64,000 nucleotides of DNA from Doryteuthis pealeii (GCA_023376005.1 CM042163.1:4218899-4282898), one strand, 5' to 3'. Counted from the stretch's first letter, positions 9,965 to 47,136 are shown. Numbers and translations are program-made. Notes: generated by a model not told the origin, from the sequence alone.

Positions 9965-10588
9965 TATCAGTCTGTTGGTCTGCCCAGTTTGCTGGGGCTG
10001 TAGAATACACAACGACTGCACCTCTGCAGAGGGGTCAGACCCCAAATGGGTCCACCTGTTGGCTGTGGGTAGCGACCCATGATGCTTAAGGATGGAATCC
10101 TGGTGGCTGATTAGTCCATGGCATGCAACACTCCACTTTGGCCCTTACTTAGGCTAGACGGTGGTTGGAGAGACCCTCCCTTTGATCAATCAGCTGGTCA
10201 TGTCAAGCCCTAGCAACCCTATTGCCCTAGCAACCCTATTGCCTTATGCCACCCACCCCCAACCCTTATTATATGTGTGCTAGAAGGTGGTGGCTGGTGT
10301 CCTGGGTATGACATTAAATTGCATCTAGTGGTGAAGTTCTAATTCTGGAGCTCTGGGGAATGAAGAGTACCCCTTAACTGCCATTACTCCCAGCTCTACT
10401 TTGACCAGGGTGGTAGTACCTGTTAGTCTCATCCATAGGTTAAATATATAAAAAATTGAGTTAAAAAAAAAAAGAAGAATTTTCAATACCCATCAAGAAT
10501 GAATAAAACAAAACTTCTTTGGCATAAAATAACCCAACAAGGGTTGACATGCCCTAAAATCCAACCAAACCAAACCAAACCAAACGAG
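9965..10588 (+). repeat. Dispersed hairpin-tail repeat, near full length
   Basis: Contains the complete head-core-tail series seen at 7425-8017 (GCTGGGGCTGTAGAA, CTCTGCAGAGGGG, GGTAGTACCTGTTAG). It ends GGCATAAAATAACCCAACAA...ATGCC with (AAACC)n. A short duplication, CCCTAGCAACCCTATTG, near 10210-10240 is private to this copy. Confidence 0.75.
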
Positions 10589-10970
10589 GTTGTTAGTAAA
10601 TAGTAATTTTTCATTTCTCTAATCACTTAGCAAATCTAATCATAACTTTGACACCCCCCACCTCACCCCATTCCACTCCACTTGTGTGTCTGATGAATTC
10701 ATTGTGTGGTAAATTCATTATATGATAACACTGGTTTACAAAGAAATTGAGGCAAGCACAAAAATAGCTGTTTTAACCTAATTTGGGGGTGCTGAATTCA
10801 GATTTGAAATCCGTTTGTACTCATCACCTCTAGTTTTTTAGATATGCATACTGTACATTTTGTACACATACTGTACATAAAGGCGTATATGCATTCAGGG
10901 TTAATTTCTAATATAGTGTGACTTATGTCTTTTTTAGTTATTATGCAATAAATGTAAGTGATAGCAGTAC

Positions 10971-10973
<3 letters not shown>

Positions 10974-11016
<43 letters not shown>
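10974..11016. repeat. (TA)n microsatellite
   Basis: About 21 TA units with no gene context. Confidence 0.95.
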
Positions 11017-11018
<2 letters not shown>

Positions 11019-11524
11019 CAGACAGATTTTGGTAGTTAAGCGTAGCCAACACGTCTCAATCAACAGCCAGTAGTGCACTCGCAGTCTGCAGATCATCTAA
11101 GAAAACACATTTCTAACTGTCTGCGGTACTATGAATTGTGTACATTGTGTCATCCAAGTATATTTATTCCGTCAATGTACTTTATCTATCCCGTTTTATC
11201 TGTAATAAGCTGCTGCAACTGTTGAAATAAGCACATATATACTCTGTATATACTAAAATGAGACTATTTAAAAGACAGAAAACTAGAGGTGATAGAGCAA
11301 AACTGTTTATAAATTTGAATTCAGCACACCCAAATTAGTAAAAAAAACACCTATTCACATTCTTGCCTCAGACAAAAAATATTTTTTTGTAAACTAGTGT
11401 AATCGAATGGTAAATTATTTGTGGTTAAATTCAGAATTTAATCATTGCTTTTAAGAATTTAGTAAAAGAGTTAAAAGTTTAGGGTTAAGGAAACTCTATT
11501 ACAATAGTGATCGATCTGATACTG
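11017..11524. other. Non-coding stretch
   Basis: No gene or named element recognised. The sequence near 11280-11345 (AACTAGAGGTGATAG, GAATTCAGCACACC) is the approximate reverse complement of 10790-10850, so a diverged inverted duplication brackets the (TA)n tract. Confidence 0.45.
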
Positions 11525-11912
11525 ATGAATCCCTATATGATTGTCCCAACTGTATCCCCCAATTACTCTTATGGAAAATCCAACTGCCCTTTTTATCATA
11601 TGTGCTAGAAAGTGGTGGCTGAGGGTCTTAGTGTCCTGGGTATGATATTAAACTGCATATAGTGGTATGGTCCCAGTTCTGCAGAGTGTGGTATACCCAT
11701 TCATTGCCATTACTTCCAGGTCCACTCTGACCTGGAGTGGTAGTACCTGTTAGGGTCCCATCTTGGGTTAAATAGATAAAAAATGAGGGTTTTTCTTCTT
11801 TTGTTAAAAAAAAGATTGAATACCCAACAAGAATGGAAAAAAAAAAAGGTGTCTTCAACATGAAATAAGCCAACAAGGGTTGACATGCCATAAAATGTAA
11901 GCAACCTTTACC
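11525..11912 (+). repeat. Dispersed hairpin-tail repeat, truncated
   Basis: Starts within the head near CTCTTATGGAAAATCCAAC, includes GTGTCCTGGGTATGATATTA and the core, and ends AACATGAAATAAGCC...GGGTTGACATGCC. The minus-strand open frames across it are accidental. Confidence 0.7.
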
Positions 11913-12351
11913 ATGTGATGAATTTACCTGTGAATTCTCCATTTACAATTTGGTAGACACTCAACGAGTTTAGTGTTTGTTTAAATTTCTTTATTTGAAA
12001 TTTAATTCGAAACAAAAGAATGTTCTTATTCCAGGTCAGAAGAGGAAAACTTTTATTTTTAAGCTTTTGTGAATGTCGTCTTTAATACGTTCAATTCTAT
12101 TGTTTTTTTTGCGGGGTGGAGGTGCTTTTCTTATTTTCATAACCTGTTATGGAAATCTTTCTTACTTTTCAAAAAAACATTCTTTATTTAACTAAGGTTT
12201 TTTTGTTTTCACTTTTTTCTTTTTTGTGTGTGTTAAGGGTTATGTAGATGTTTTCTCAGTGAATAGTCAGCTTTTCAATTTAGGGAGTTTTATTTTAAAG
12301 TTTACTAAACTTTACTGCTCTATGTCAACAACTCTTTATTTATAGAACTTT

Positions 12352-12630
12352 CTCTCTTCTCTCTCTCTCTGTTGTCTCTCTCTCTCTCTGTTGTCTCTCT
12401 TTTGTCTCTCTTTTGTCTCTCTTTTTGTCTCTTCTGTCTCTCTCTTGTTCTCTCTCTCTGTCTCTCTCTTGTCTCTCTTTTGTCTCTCTTGTCTCTCTTT
12501 TGTCTCTCTTGTCTCTCTTTTGTCTCTCTTCTCTCTGTCTCTCTTTTGTCTCTCTCTGTCTCTCTCTTGTCTCTCTCTTGTCTCTCTCTCTCTGTCTCTC
12601 TCTGTCTCTCTGTTGTCTCTCTGTTGTCTT
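12352..12630. repeat. (TCTCTCTTTTGTC)n minisatellite
   Basis: A polypyrimidine array of variable units built from TGTCTCTC and TTTTGTCTC. Three overlapping open frames here are low-complexity Ser/Leu/Cys shadows, not genes. Confidence 0.9.
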
Positions 12631-13128
12631 ATTATAAAATTATAATTTTTATCTTTTAGTCTCCAAGTATGTGCTTATTGTAAATACTTAAATCTCTTGT
12701 GTGGTTATTTAAAAGATTATTTACTTCCTGTTTTTTTTTTGGGGGGGGGGTGCAATCTTTTTCAATTGACATTGCAATCAACTTTATTTAAAAACAACTT
12801 TTTTTTTAATTCCTGTTCACTTTTATTGGGTTGACCTATTTTGTTTCTTTTTCTAATTAAAATGGCATTAGGTTTCTCTTTTAACTTTCACTTCTTTCAA
12901 CAACCCTTTTCATTATTTTCTAATAATTGTGCCATAAGTATGCAACCCCCCTCCCCTTTTGTCAAATTGTCTGAAGAAAAACAAAACAAAAACTTTGAAA
13001 AGAGAAGAAAATGTGCAATATTTTTGGTATGCCATGGAGAAAAGTAAAATTTCAGAAAAAAAAAAAAAAAAAAAAAAAAAAATACTTGATGCAGTTAATG
13101 GAGAGTGTGCTAAGAATAATTATGGATA

Positions 13129-13734
13129 CTAGCAAATATATGCACCCTCCGGGTGCAAGTATTAATGTCATAATATATTATATTAAATTAGAAAGTCTAA
13201 AGAAACTAAATAAGAATGCAGATAAAATGATTTGAAACAGAGAGGGGTATAATCTAAAAATATAACAGCTGTAGCTTCCTCTCCCATCGCCCCCGTCTTT
13301 CATTGCTAATTATTTAGTTAAATTAGGAAGTAAAGAATAAAATTACAGTTATTTCTTTTTGTTAATCAATTTCTTTTAAGATTTATCTCCGAGATTTTTA
13401 CTCATATTCATTAAGATAAAATGAAATAATTAGAAATCAACAATACCAAGCACATATTTATTAAAATCAAATTTTAAATATCAATATGCAAATTAGCCTC
13501 CCCGTTCACACTATAAACCGCTATTTGTTGTACATATAAATACAATTGCATGTTATTACTACGTAGATATGGCCAGCAGTATTAATAATGAAAAACAATT
13601 TTATTAATAATTGAGGCTTAAATAAAAATGATTCATCGAGAATGTGATGTATAATAACTAAATGGATAATGACTGGAGTAGTGATATAGTTTCGGTTACA
13701 GACAAACAAACACATAATCTCCATTATAATAAGA
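13129..13734 (-). mobile_element. Non-autonomous Helitron, copy 1
   Basis: Read on the minus strand it starts TCTTATTATAATGGAGATT directly after a host A. It ends with the hairpin GCACCCGGAGGGTGC, then ATATATTTG, then CTAG followed by a host T. A TC start, a short GC-rich hairpin about 10 bases before CTRR, and insertion between A and T without target duplication are the hallmarks of Helitrons. At 606 bp it has no Rep/helicase coding region. Copies 2 and 3 lie at 20059-20703 and 55236-55844. Confidence 0.8.
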
Positions 13735-13805
13735 TGTCAAAAGTAACTTTCACAATTTTCAACTGGAAATATCTCAATGACTGATCAGTTGAAATTGAGA
13801 GTTGG

Positions 13806-14148
13806 ATAATCAACATTTTTATAGTAAAAATCATTGTCCACTGCAAATATATAAACAAATGTTTGTATTTAAATAGTTTAAACACCACTCTGTTACAGCA
13901 GCTGCCAGGTGGCCAAGAGGTTAAGAAGTCAGGTAGATAAAAAGTCAGTCGGATTTCAATCCTGGCCAGAGGTAGTTGTTGTGTTTAGCCACACTGAAGA
14001 GGCGTGAAACGCCAAAACACAGTGTCTGTGGATGACTTATATATATATATATATATTCAGACAGACAAGACATTTTAAGAGCAAAACTCCAATTTATGCA
14101 AATCACTTTTTTTTAATCATTATTTCAGTGTGTTCTGCTCATTGTTGG
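13806..14148 (+). repeat. tRNA-Ser/Leu-like SINE in a longer repeat unit
   Basis: AGGTGGCCAAGAGGTTAAGA resembles the A-box arm of a class II (Ser/Leu) tRNA and GGATTTCAATCCTGG the B box. The body AGAGGCGTGAAACGCCAAAA contains a small perfect hairpin. The same unit is found at 18412-18664. Here it continues directly into TTATTTCAGTGTGTTCTGC, which in the other copy lies beyond a LINE insertion. Confidence 0.6.
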
Positions 14149-14530
14149 ATAATCAATATTTTTATAGTAAAAATCATTGTCCAATGCATTTTCATAGTAA
14201 AAATTATTTCCAATGCATTTTTTATAGTAAAAATCATTGTCCAATGCATTTTCATCATTGTCCAATAAAAATCATTGTCCAATGCAAAAAAAAATCATTC
14301 ATTTTTATAGCCAATGCGTCCAATGCATGTAGTCGGTAAAATCATTGTCCAATGCATTTTTATAGTAAAAATCATAATGCATTTTTATAGTGCATTATAG
14401 TAAAAATCATAATGCATCATAATGCGCATCATCATCCAATGCATTTTATAGTTCATCATCATGCATCATTGTCCAATGCATCCTGCATAATGCATTGTCC
14501 AATGCATTGCATTTTTATAGTAAAAATCTG
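14149..14530. repeat. Degenerate minisatellite (AAAATCATTGTCCAATGCAT)n
   Basis: About ten irregular units of roughly 20-40 bases, built from TAGTAAAAATCATTG and TCCAATGCATTTT with nested deletions. A single unit is also present at 13806-13845, on the other side of the SINE. The open frames are shadows of the repeat. Confidence 0.8.
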
Positions 14531-15069
14531 CCATTGGATTAATCATTGTCTGCTTAGAAATGTTAATCTATTTGTTAATGATTATTTGTACCTAAAAAGT
14601 ATAGATCCTTTTCATCTGGATGAAACTCTGTTGCATAATAGTTTAAAAAAAGAAATAAAAAGAAAATCCTTTAAAATATCCATCTTTCTTCTCTCCTCAC
14701 TCATTGTAAAGTATTAATCATCTTTGATGCCTGCAAAGTCATTTTTCTTCTTTCCTAAATCCTCTTGGACATGTCTATGCCAGTTTGAATTGAGACATAA
14801 AACAAAAAAAAAAATAATGTCCAGAAAAAAAAACTTACAAAACATTTGTTTCATCTTTCTAATGCAACCTGGGTCAGATATTCCACAACTTGCCTTAAAT
14901 TTTGACTCTAAATTTTTAATTATTCATTTTAATTTATTTTAATTACTCTATTTCATTAGATTTTGACTCTAAATTTTTAATTATTAATTTTAATTCATTT
15001 TAATTCCTCTATCTGAATATATGGGACAATTAAATAGTTCAGAGACTCTCTTTCTCTCTATTGCAAACA

Positions 15070-15350
15070 AGGTGAGCCATCATCATCATCATTATCATTA
15101 TATTGTGCTAGTAGCACGAATATCCATGACAATCTCTTGCCAACCATCCCTATCATTCATTGCTCTTGGAAAGTCCTCTCTGCAGTATCCGGTATCCATG
15201 CAGAGTTAGTCAATGTAAGTCTTTGCTGATTGGTCCACACTGGCATGCCCATGTGTTTATTCCATAGGAGAATGTCACTTACTTTGTCCTTACTTCTCCA
15301 GCAGTATCCCAGCATGTCTTGTTCATCTCCTTCTGATGGTAATTGGTGGA
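15070..15350 (-). mobile_element. LINE 3' end (LLYGCTTW family), truncated
   Basis: In the minus sense, an arrangement matching GACAGGATATCCGTGC...GATGATGATG marks the 3' end of the same LINE whose coding part is seen at 33899-34330 (shared motif CTACTAGCACAAT-like, GACAATCTCT, AGTGACATTCTCC). Only the last part of ORF2 and the (GAT)n tail remain. Confidence 0.6.
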
Positions 15351-15504
15351 AATTTGGACTTCTGTTACACTAGTGGGTTAGGACTATATTCACATTTGTG
15401 ATATCAGGATAAACGTCAAATTTGAGCTGAGAGTAAACTTCAAATTCTATTGCTCTGTGGGTAGCAGGGGTTAGAATATACAGACTGTATCCCCTTCAAA
15501 GGGG

Positions 15505-15815
15505 GTAAGACTTCTTATAAAAGGGTGTCTTGGGTATGACAAACTGTATCTGATGGTGAGGCTCCAGATCTGGGGAGTATGGAATTCTGCTTTATTGCCA
15601 TTACTCCAGGTCCACTCTGTCCCGGAGTGGTAGTACCTGTTAAGGTCCCTTCTATAGGTTAAATAGATCTGTTTAAAAGTTATTAGTATTTGATAGAACC
15701 ATTTGCAAAAACACTCCTCTTGAACAGCTACAAAAAATATAAATATCAATGCAATTCCCTAACCTCTAGATGTTAAATAACCCAAGATGGGTTGTCATGC
15801 CATTAAAATCGGTCA
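15505..15815 (+). repeat. Dispersed hairpin-tail repeat, truncated
   Basis: Contains GGTATGACAAACTGTATCTG, GGTAGTACCTGTTAAGGTCC and a diverged tail AATAACCCAAGATGGGTTG...ATGCC. Confidence 0.65.
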
Positions 15816-15923
15816 ATTATAACAATCAAATTGTGTATCGAATATGTTGGGTCAGTATGTGAAATTCGTCTCTTAAGAGTTTTTTTTTCTGAGAGAACAT
15901 TTGACAAAAAAAAAAAAAAAAAA

Positions 15924-16035
15924 ATTATTTACTCTACAGGAAGGATTTGACAAAGTATGATGCACCCAGTGAGGATTGAACTCGCTTTTCAGTAGAAGAC
16001 TAGTTTCCATTACATCTTGATGGTATATTTGACAT
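15924..16035 (-). repeat. tRNA-derived SINE (family 1)
   Basis: Minus-strand sequence carries a B box, GCGAGTTCAATCCTCAC, and a diverged A box. The same family is better preserved at 24635-24765 and, on the + strand, 27412-27535. Confidence 0.6.
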
Positions 16036-16606
16036 AAATGCTGTGAACTGAAATCCAATGGGAATTGGGTGTTTTAACATGACAATTTACCTATATATAT
16101 ATATATGTGGAGAAAAGTAGACAAACACGGGATGTTATGGAAACTGGATGTTTATTGTTGACGATGCAACGTTTCGGTCATTTAGACCTTCTTCAGGACA
16201 CAAATATAGTTCTTGCTTCAATGAAGGCATTTTCAAAATGGTGAAAACAGTAGGTTGTCAGTAGGGGCAGGGGTGGTTGGGGGTGGGTAGTGAATTTTCT
16301 TCTCTCTAGATGGGGAGTGTTTTATATGGTGATGCAGGTGTGGGTCAAGAATGTTTGATGATGGGGGTGGGTCAAGATGAATGTGTATGTGTGTGTGTCT
16401 GTTTTAATTGTCTTTTATATATATGTGTGTTTGGAAACTGGATTTGTCATTAGTTTTATATGTGTGAGTTTTTTTTTTTGTTTTTATAAACTTTCCATCC
16501 ATCTTTTTGTCTATTTAAAAAAAAAATTTTTTATTCAGTAGTATCTATCTTTCTGTATATCCGTCTATATATTTAATTTGAATCTAACTGTCTTTCTGTA
16601 TATCTG

Positions 16607-16609
<3 letters not shown>

Positions 16610-16644
<35 letters not shown>
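16610..16644. repeat. (TA)n microsatellite
   Basis: About 16 TA units. Just upstream, 16140-16200 carries the motif CAACGTTTCGGTCATTTAGA with CTTCTTCAGG, a repeat motif also recognisable at 21710-21745. Confidence 0.9.
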
Positions 16645-16647
<3 letters not shown>

Positions 16648-17107
16648 CATTGAAAATAGTTCCGTTTTTTGTGCCACACTAGTATGATTATCAAAGTATT
16701 CAACTTTCCAGTTTTGGCTTCTTGCAACTTCTTCCGCCCCCCCCCCCAAGATAAAGATTCAAACTGAAGAGTGATTGTTTTAACAGCATGAAGAGAGAAG
16801 AGATCAGAGTGAATGGTGCTTGATGGACTTAAAGAACAGGATTGTCACAGCATTCCCAAAGTGTTGCTAGTGGATCACCTAACAGACACTTACACTCAAA
16901 GGAATGGCGGACTAAAAGACACACACACACACCACAAATTCCATTGGCAAAGTCTTGATTGTAAACCACAATCCATGCATTTAAAAAAAAAAAAACCTAC
17001 GCAATTTAAAAAAAAAAAAAAAAACTGTTTTTTGTTTCCACTTTTTTTTTTTTTTTGTATTTTTTTTTCTTGAGAGATGAAAACAGTAGAATCAGTTTGG
17101 TCATCAA

Positions 17108-17312
17108 GGTGCGACCCATGATACATATCTTGGGTGGTATAGCCAAGTAGAGCCCATCCCTCTCCAGGTCTATAATTGGTTTGAATTCAGTTTTCTTTCT
17201 CCTAGACTGATTTCTATACCAAGATTAAAGAGCCCAATCTATCCTACTATTTAGCCATAGCTGGGGGAAGAATAGTTGGATTCATAACTTCCCCAAGTAT
17301 ATTTAGTGTTAT
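17108..17312 (-). repeat. SINE fragment (family 3)
   Basis: Antisense copy of the family at 4920-5196: GGTTTGAATTCAG, CTCCTAGACTG, TTTAGCCATAGCTGGGGGAAG and CCAAGTATATTTAGTG match in order. It lies about 200 bases before ARF6 exon 1. Confidence 0.6.
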
Positions 17313-17550
17313 AAATGTGTCCAGCTTTTTTTTTGCTATTGAGGGTTTTATTTTTCTGACATTTAATTGATGGAAAATAAATCAAAATGTTTGAAATTTG
17401 TGGATATAAATTCTGAAAAATATAAAATATTCATTGAAAAAATTTTTTAAATTTTTTTGTTTTAATTCATGAAAGCCATTTTATTGCAATAAAGTATTTA
17501 TTGTAAATTTTTGTTTTTTATTTTTCAGATTTCTTCCTAAGGCAGGGACG

Positions 17551-42138
<24,588 letters not shown>

Positions 42139-42563
42139 CTTAACGTCCACAACGTGATGCTCTCTTGTTAACTAATGGACTCGACTTTATGTGTTTAAAA
42201 AAAAAAAAGAGGAAAAAAAAAAGAAAGAATGAAAAGAAAAAAAAAACAAAAAAAAAACAACAAAAAACAAAAAAGGATGTACATTTAAATTTTTGGACCT
42301 GAAATTGAAGACGACAATTTAAAAGAACCAAAACTTGCAATGACACAAATTGGGCGGCGATGGCAGACGGAGAAGAAAAGAAAAGAAAAAAAAAAAAAGA
42401 AATCACCGACCAAAGTTTTTAATAAAAAAAAAAGGGGGAAAATATTGGAAAAAAATCCACAGCTTAAAAAGAGAAAAAGAAAGAATATATAAATAAATCT
42501 ACAAAGAAAATCTTTTAAGTTGAGCAAATTGGTTTGTTTGAGATACATGTGTGTGTGCGTATG

Positions 42564-42567
<4 letters not shown>

Positions 42568-42601
<34 letters not shown>
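42568..42601. repeat. (TA)n microsatellite
   Basis: About 17 TA units, probably inside the ARF6 3' UTR. Confidence 0.95.
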
Positions 42602-42602
<1 letters not shown>

Positions 42603-43292
42603 CGTCCATTCACTTTGGTGAGGTGCACAAGTCCTGGCCTTTCTAGCACCCACCTCCTCTTCTTCCTTTGTCCAAGTGGATGGATCCAGTTACTCAGCCA
42701 CCAGCAGAACCCACCCCCCTCCTCATGTTTTTTTTTATGCGGGGGTGGGGGCATCTGCACTAAATCTGGATGCAGGCAGCTTCACTTCTCTCAAAATCTC
42801 TGCCGCTATACGATCTATAACCCCCACCCACCCATTCTTTATACCTACCTGTATGGAAATGGGTTAGACTTTGATTCTGCATCCCACACACCCTACCACT
42901 ACTCCTTCAAAAGAGGAAAAAAAAATCCAGGAAATGGAATACAGTAATCACAGAATAAAAAAATTTATTTCTTTTTCTATATTCTTGCACTTTTTGGTTT
43001 TCTCCTGAGCACAACACCCCCACCCCCTCCTTCAACACCCCCCCCACCCCCACCGCACTTCTACCAAATTATTATTTTACTGCAGTTTTTCATTTTTAAT
43101 ATAGGTGTTCTGTTTTTTACATTTATTAAATTGTACATTCTACAAAAAAAAAACCAAACAAAAAAAACCTTAATTGTGACAGTGCACATATTCCTTAATC
43201 AAACCCTTTTCAAGGGGAAAAAGAAAAAAACTAGAATTCCACTTGAAAATTTGGATAGATCTAGAAGTCGAGCAAAAATAAGATGGGACCAT

Positions 43293-43329
<37 letters not shown>

Positions 43330-43592
43330 AAACCAAAAGAAACCCTGTGCATCGTGTGTGTGTGTGTCTGTCTACACTTAAGTGATCTGTGTGTGTGTGT
43401 GCGTGCATAGTGGAAACTTTTTGAGATCTAAAATGTAAAGCACCACCAGTCATCTCTTTGGGCAGCGGACGAATACTCTCTCTCTTCCCCTCTCTCTCTC
43501 TTCCTAAAAAAAAAAAAAAAATGAATCACAGTGAAGAGAATAATGAAATAAGAAACCAAAGTCCATCAAACAAACCATTTGGGCAACTTTAA

Positions 43593-43816
43593 CTCTTAAC
43601 ATCCTGTTGAGAATTTTCCAAATCCAGATCCCCCCCATTCCTATAAGGATTTATCAAAAAATGGCCTTTTCATTAAAGTTACCTGTTATTTTCCTTAAAT
43701 CAAAGACTTCTAAATGTTTAATATTACATTTAAACAAAGGCTATTGTTTGGGGTAGATTACGAAAATGAATGTGACTTCTGACCAGGCGGAATGAGGCGG
43801 TATAGGACATTAAGAG
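43593..43816 (-). mobile_element. TTAA-flanked MITE, best-preserved copy
   Basis: TTAA (43589-43592), then CTCTTAACATCCTGTTGAG, then a 224-bp body, ending AGGACATTAAGAG, then TTAA (43817-43820). Both TTAA copies and the terminal inverted repeat of about 13 bases are intact. TTAA duplication is the piggyBac signature, but the terminal bases are not the usual CCC. Confidence 0.75.
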
Positions 43817-46800
43817 TTAAAGCCTTTTAGCTTGAATAAACCCACCCACCTCAATGTTTGGCTATATAATAACTCCGAAAGGAAAATGGATGGTTCCCAT
43901 TCAACAATTGGAACTGATCTTGTCTGCTTGCAGATTTGATAGAGATATATATATATATATTTATATATAATGTGTGTGTGTATGCACGTATACATAACAG
44001 CCCCACCTCCCATTTGATGTGCACCTTGACAAAGTTCAAAGATCTAATGCCTAGTGATCCTTTATCGGGCTCTCCCCCTTGTGTGTATCTGTGGCCGTCC
44101 CAATTCTCGATTGTAAGTCCTCCAAACAAAATCTCTCTCTCTCTCCCCCTACACCTTCTCAAAATAAAATCCAAAATCTTTTTCGCAGCAGATTTTCAAA
44201 ATCAAGTAAATTCCTTGATATTCTCGCTGCTTTCATGTGATATATCTCCTGCCCACCCACCATTTCGGTTTTACCCCCCTCCAGTTGGGGGTGGGAGGGT
44301 GTGGGTCTCTCTCTCTCTCTCTCTCTTTCCTTCAGTAACTGCTGCTGTGGCAATGGGCTTTTCTGGCCCAGTAAAATTGTCCAAAATAGACTCTTGTACT
44401 CCCCCCCTCAATCAAGCCAAATTTTTTCTCTGTGCAAGTTATCCCCTTCCCCCTCCCCTCCCGAGTGTCCAGGAGAAAAAGTGCTTAAATTTATCAAGAA
44501 TGTTTTGGTTTGGAGATTTGACATAATTTACAAAACCCTGCCAATGTCCCAGCTCACTAAATAAATAGACATTTTTTTTTTTTTTTTTTTTTCAACTTCC
44601 AAATAATAAGCGCACTCCCCCCCTCTCCCCTTTTTTCTTGCTGCTGCTGCTGCTGCTAAGAGTTTTCAATATTTTTCCGTAAACAACAAACTCCTAAAGT
44701 CCAGAACACAATAATTTGAGTTTTCCTCTACCAGCTTCTTGTCTATCAAAGATGAAGCTGAGAGACGAAGGAACGTTTTGTCACCTCGGGGTGGGGGGGG
44801 GGGAGAGGGAAGGTGGCCTTTACCAAAAAAAAGGAAAGGAATATCCTCGATTTCATTGGAAAAGGTGCATTTTTTTTTTTTTTTTTTTTTTTTTAATGTG
44901 GAGATATCTTCTTTCCAGCTGACAACCAAATATGTCTCTGAAGAAGAAACTGCAATAAAAAGAATCCCTTCTCCCTCCCCCTCTTACAAAACCCCCACAA
45001 TGTGTGTGTGTGTGTGAACAATTTATTAGTACTTGACCCTCGTAGGTCTCTTCCTTTTTGAAGTCAATCAAAATCTGGCTTTGTGCATTCATTAAACGAC
45101 TGGAGGCAGAAAAAAAAAAAAAAGACTGGAGGCAGCTGAATTTAACTTTTGTCAAGAATTGACAAAAGAATTTGGACCTTAGGATCTAAAAAAAAAATTT
45201 AAAAAATACTTTTTTATCTAATAAAAGCTAATTATGAGACTGGTTGTTTATTTTTTTTTTATTTTAAATAAAATTAAATTTCTACATTTGCTGTCATCAG
45301 AATAAAACTAAACAACTGGGGCAACATTAAAAATTCCTTTGAGGTAAGCAAGTTCTCACTTCTTTCTCTGCGCTACACAACCCTGTGATTTGATGATATG
45401 AAGATTATAAACAACAACCCATCGCCAGTCTTTAAAAAGAAAAAAAAAAGATGCCAGTGACTTAAGAAGCACAAAAATCAGGTCTAAGGAATTTATTTTT
45501 TAACTCCAGATTCAAGAGGAGGAATTGTTCTTCTCTTGTGTAAACGTCCGTGTTTTGTGGTTGGGAGGGGGGGAGAGAAAAGAAGAAAAACATCTTGATT
45601 GCTCCCCCCACCCTCTCTCTCCTTGTCCCCCTCCCCCCAAATCTATTGATGCCAAGTTTCCTTCAATTTACATTTCAAAAATACTTAACACTTGTCTCTG
45701 TCTAACCCAAACAAATTCTACAGAATTTGGAGCTTTTTTTTTTTTTTACTCACCCACCATTGTATTGTTATACCTGCCTGTGTGGGGTGTGTCCTCAGAA
45801 GAAAAAGAAAAAAAAAAATTTGAAATCAGATACAAAATTTGTTGATAAACCAACGTCTATAAAGATTCTAATGCCACCACCAGTTTTTTTGTGATGTTTT
45901 CTTTTGTTTCTTTGTTTTCCACCCTCCGAAGTTTTAAGATGACGATATGGTGTTAAAAGTTTAAACTTTTGGCTGGAAATGAAAAAGTAAAAACAAAATA
46001 ACACAAGACAAGAAATGCAGTTGTCAGTTTTAATGGAAAAAAAAAAAAAAAAAAGAAATATTTTCTTGTTCATCTGTAAAATGTTTAAGTTAAGTTCACA
46101 GTTGAATCAATGAAACTGACAAACATTTTTTGTGATCAGATTTTTTGTCTTTTTTTGTTTCCTCGAAAGCTGGAATTTTTTTTTTTTTAGGCCAGGGTTG
46201 AAATTTGTTTGGTGTGGAACCACTTCTGTAGAATTGTCTTCTTGTTTGTCTTGAAGAAAGAAGCTGATTTGGGGGGAGGGGAGGGGGGGGAGAGAGACTT
46301 ATTTCTTTTTTAAGCCAGTGGAAGTCATACTGGTATGGCTGGACAGTAATAACTGCAAAGGTAGCCCCTTCCAACATTTAAGAAAAAAAAAAAATTTTTT
46401 TTTAAATAATAATTTCATAGCTGGAGAGAAAGATGTAATGTCTGCTTCCTCATTTAACCAAGAAAAATTTGATTCGACCAGCAGAAAAAAAAAAAAAAAA
46501 AAAAAAAAAAACAGAAAAAAGAAAAAAATTTGCAGGGTTTTCATGAAAGAAACCAAATAAAAAATTTGGTTGCAAATAAACTTTGGAATCCCTGTTTTCT
46601 GGCCAGTCTTCTTCTTTTGTTGTGGGTGAGAGAATCAGAAACACACAAAGATAATTGGGGGGGGGGGATACTAAAGGTAAAGGGAAAAAAATTTGTTCTA
46701 TTGTGGGGGGGGGAGGGGGCTCAGTAGCACCTTGATGGGAGGGGGAGGGGGACATGAAGAACCTAATCAATTTTAGACATTTTAATTTCATGTCTAACAA

Positions 46801-47094
46801 TCAAATAAGATCTTAGAGAAAAATGACCCTTGACCCAAGAAATTAAGGATTTTTTTTTTTTTAAATTGCTCTTCTCTCCCTTGAGGAGGAGGAGGAGGAG
46901 GAGTTGGGTTGTTTTGTTTTTCCTTTGTGTTTGGAATTGAAGATCAGTTGTTGCAGTCTGAGTGGGAGTGGCGTTTAAATTGACACTAGGGGTTTTTTTT
47001 TGGGGGGGGGGGGGTTTGAGAGAAGAAAGTGAAGATAGCTGACCAATGTCCACTTTCATTTCCAGGACCCGCAGTTTGGGCTTTGCAGCGGCCA

Positions 47095-47136
<42 letters not shown>

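Noticed and set aside
12372..12659. Ser/Leu/Cys-rich open frames in three phases
   Set aside because: They are translations of a CT-rich minisatellite: all three frames are open because the DNA lacks A.
43936..44526. 196-residue plus-strand open frame, the longest in the window
   Set aside because: Low-complexity composition driven by (TA)n, CT runs and C-rich DNA, with no domain. It lies in the convergent 3' region.
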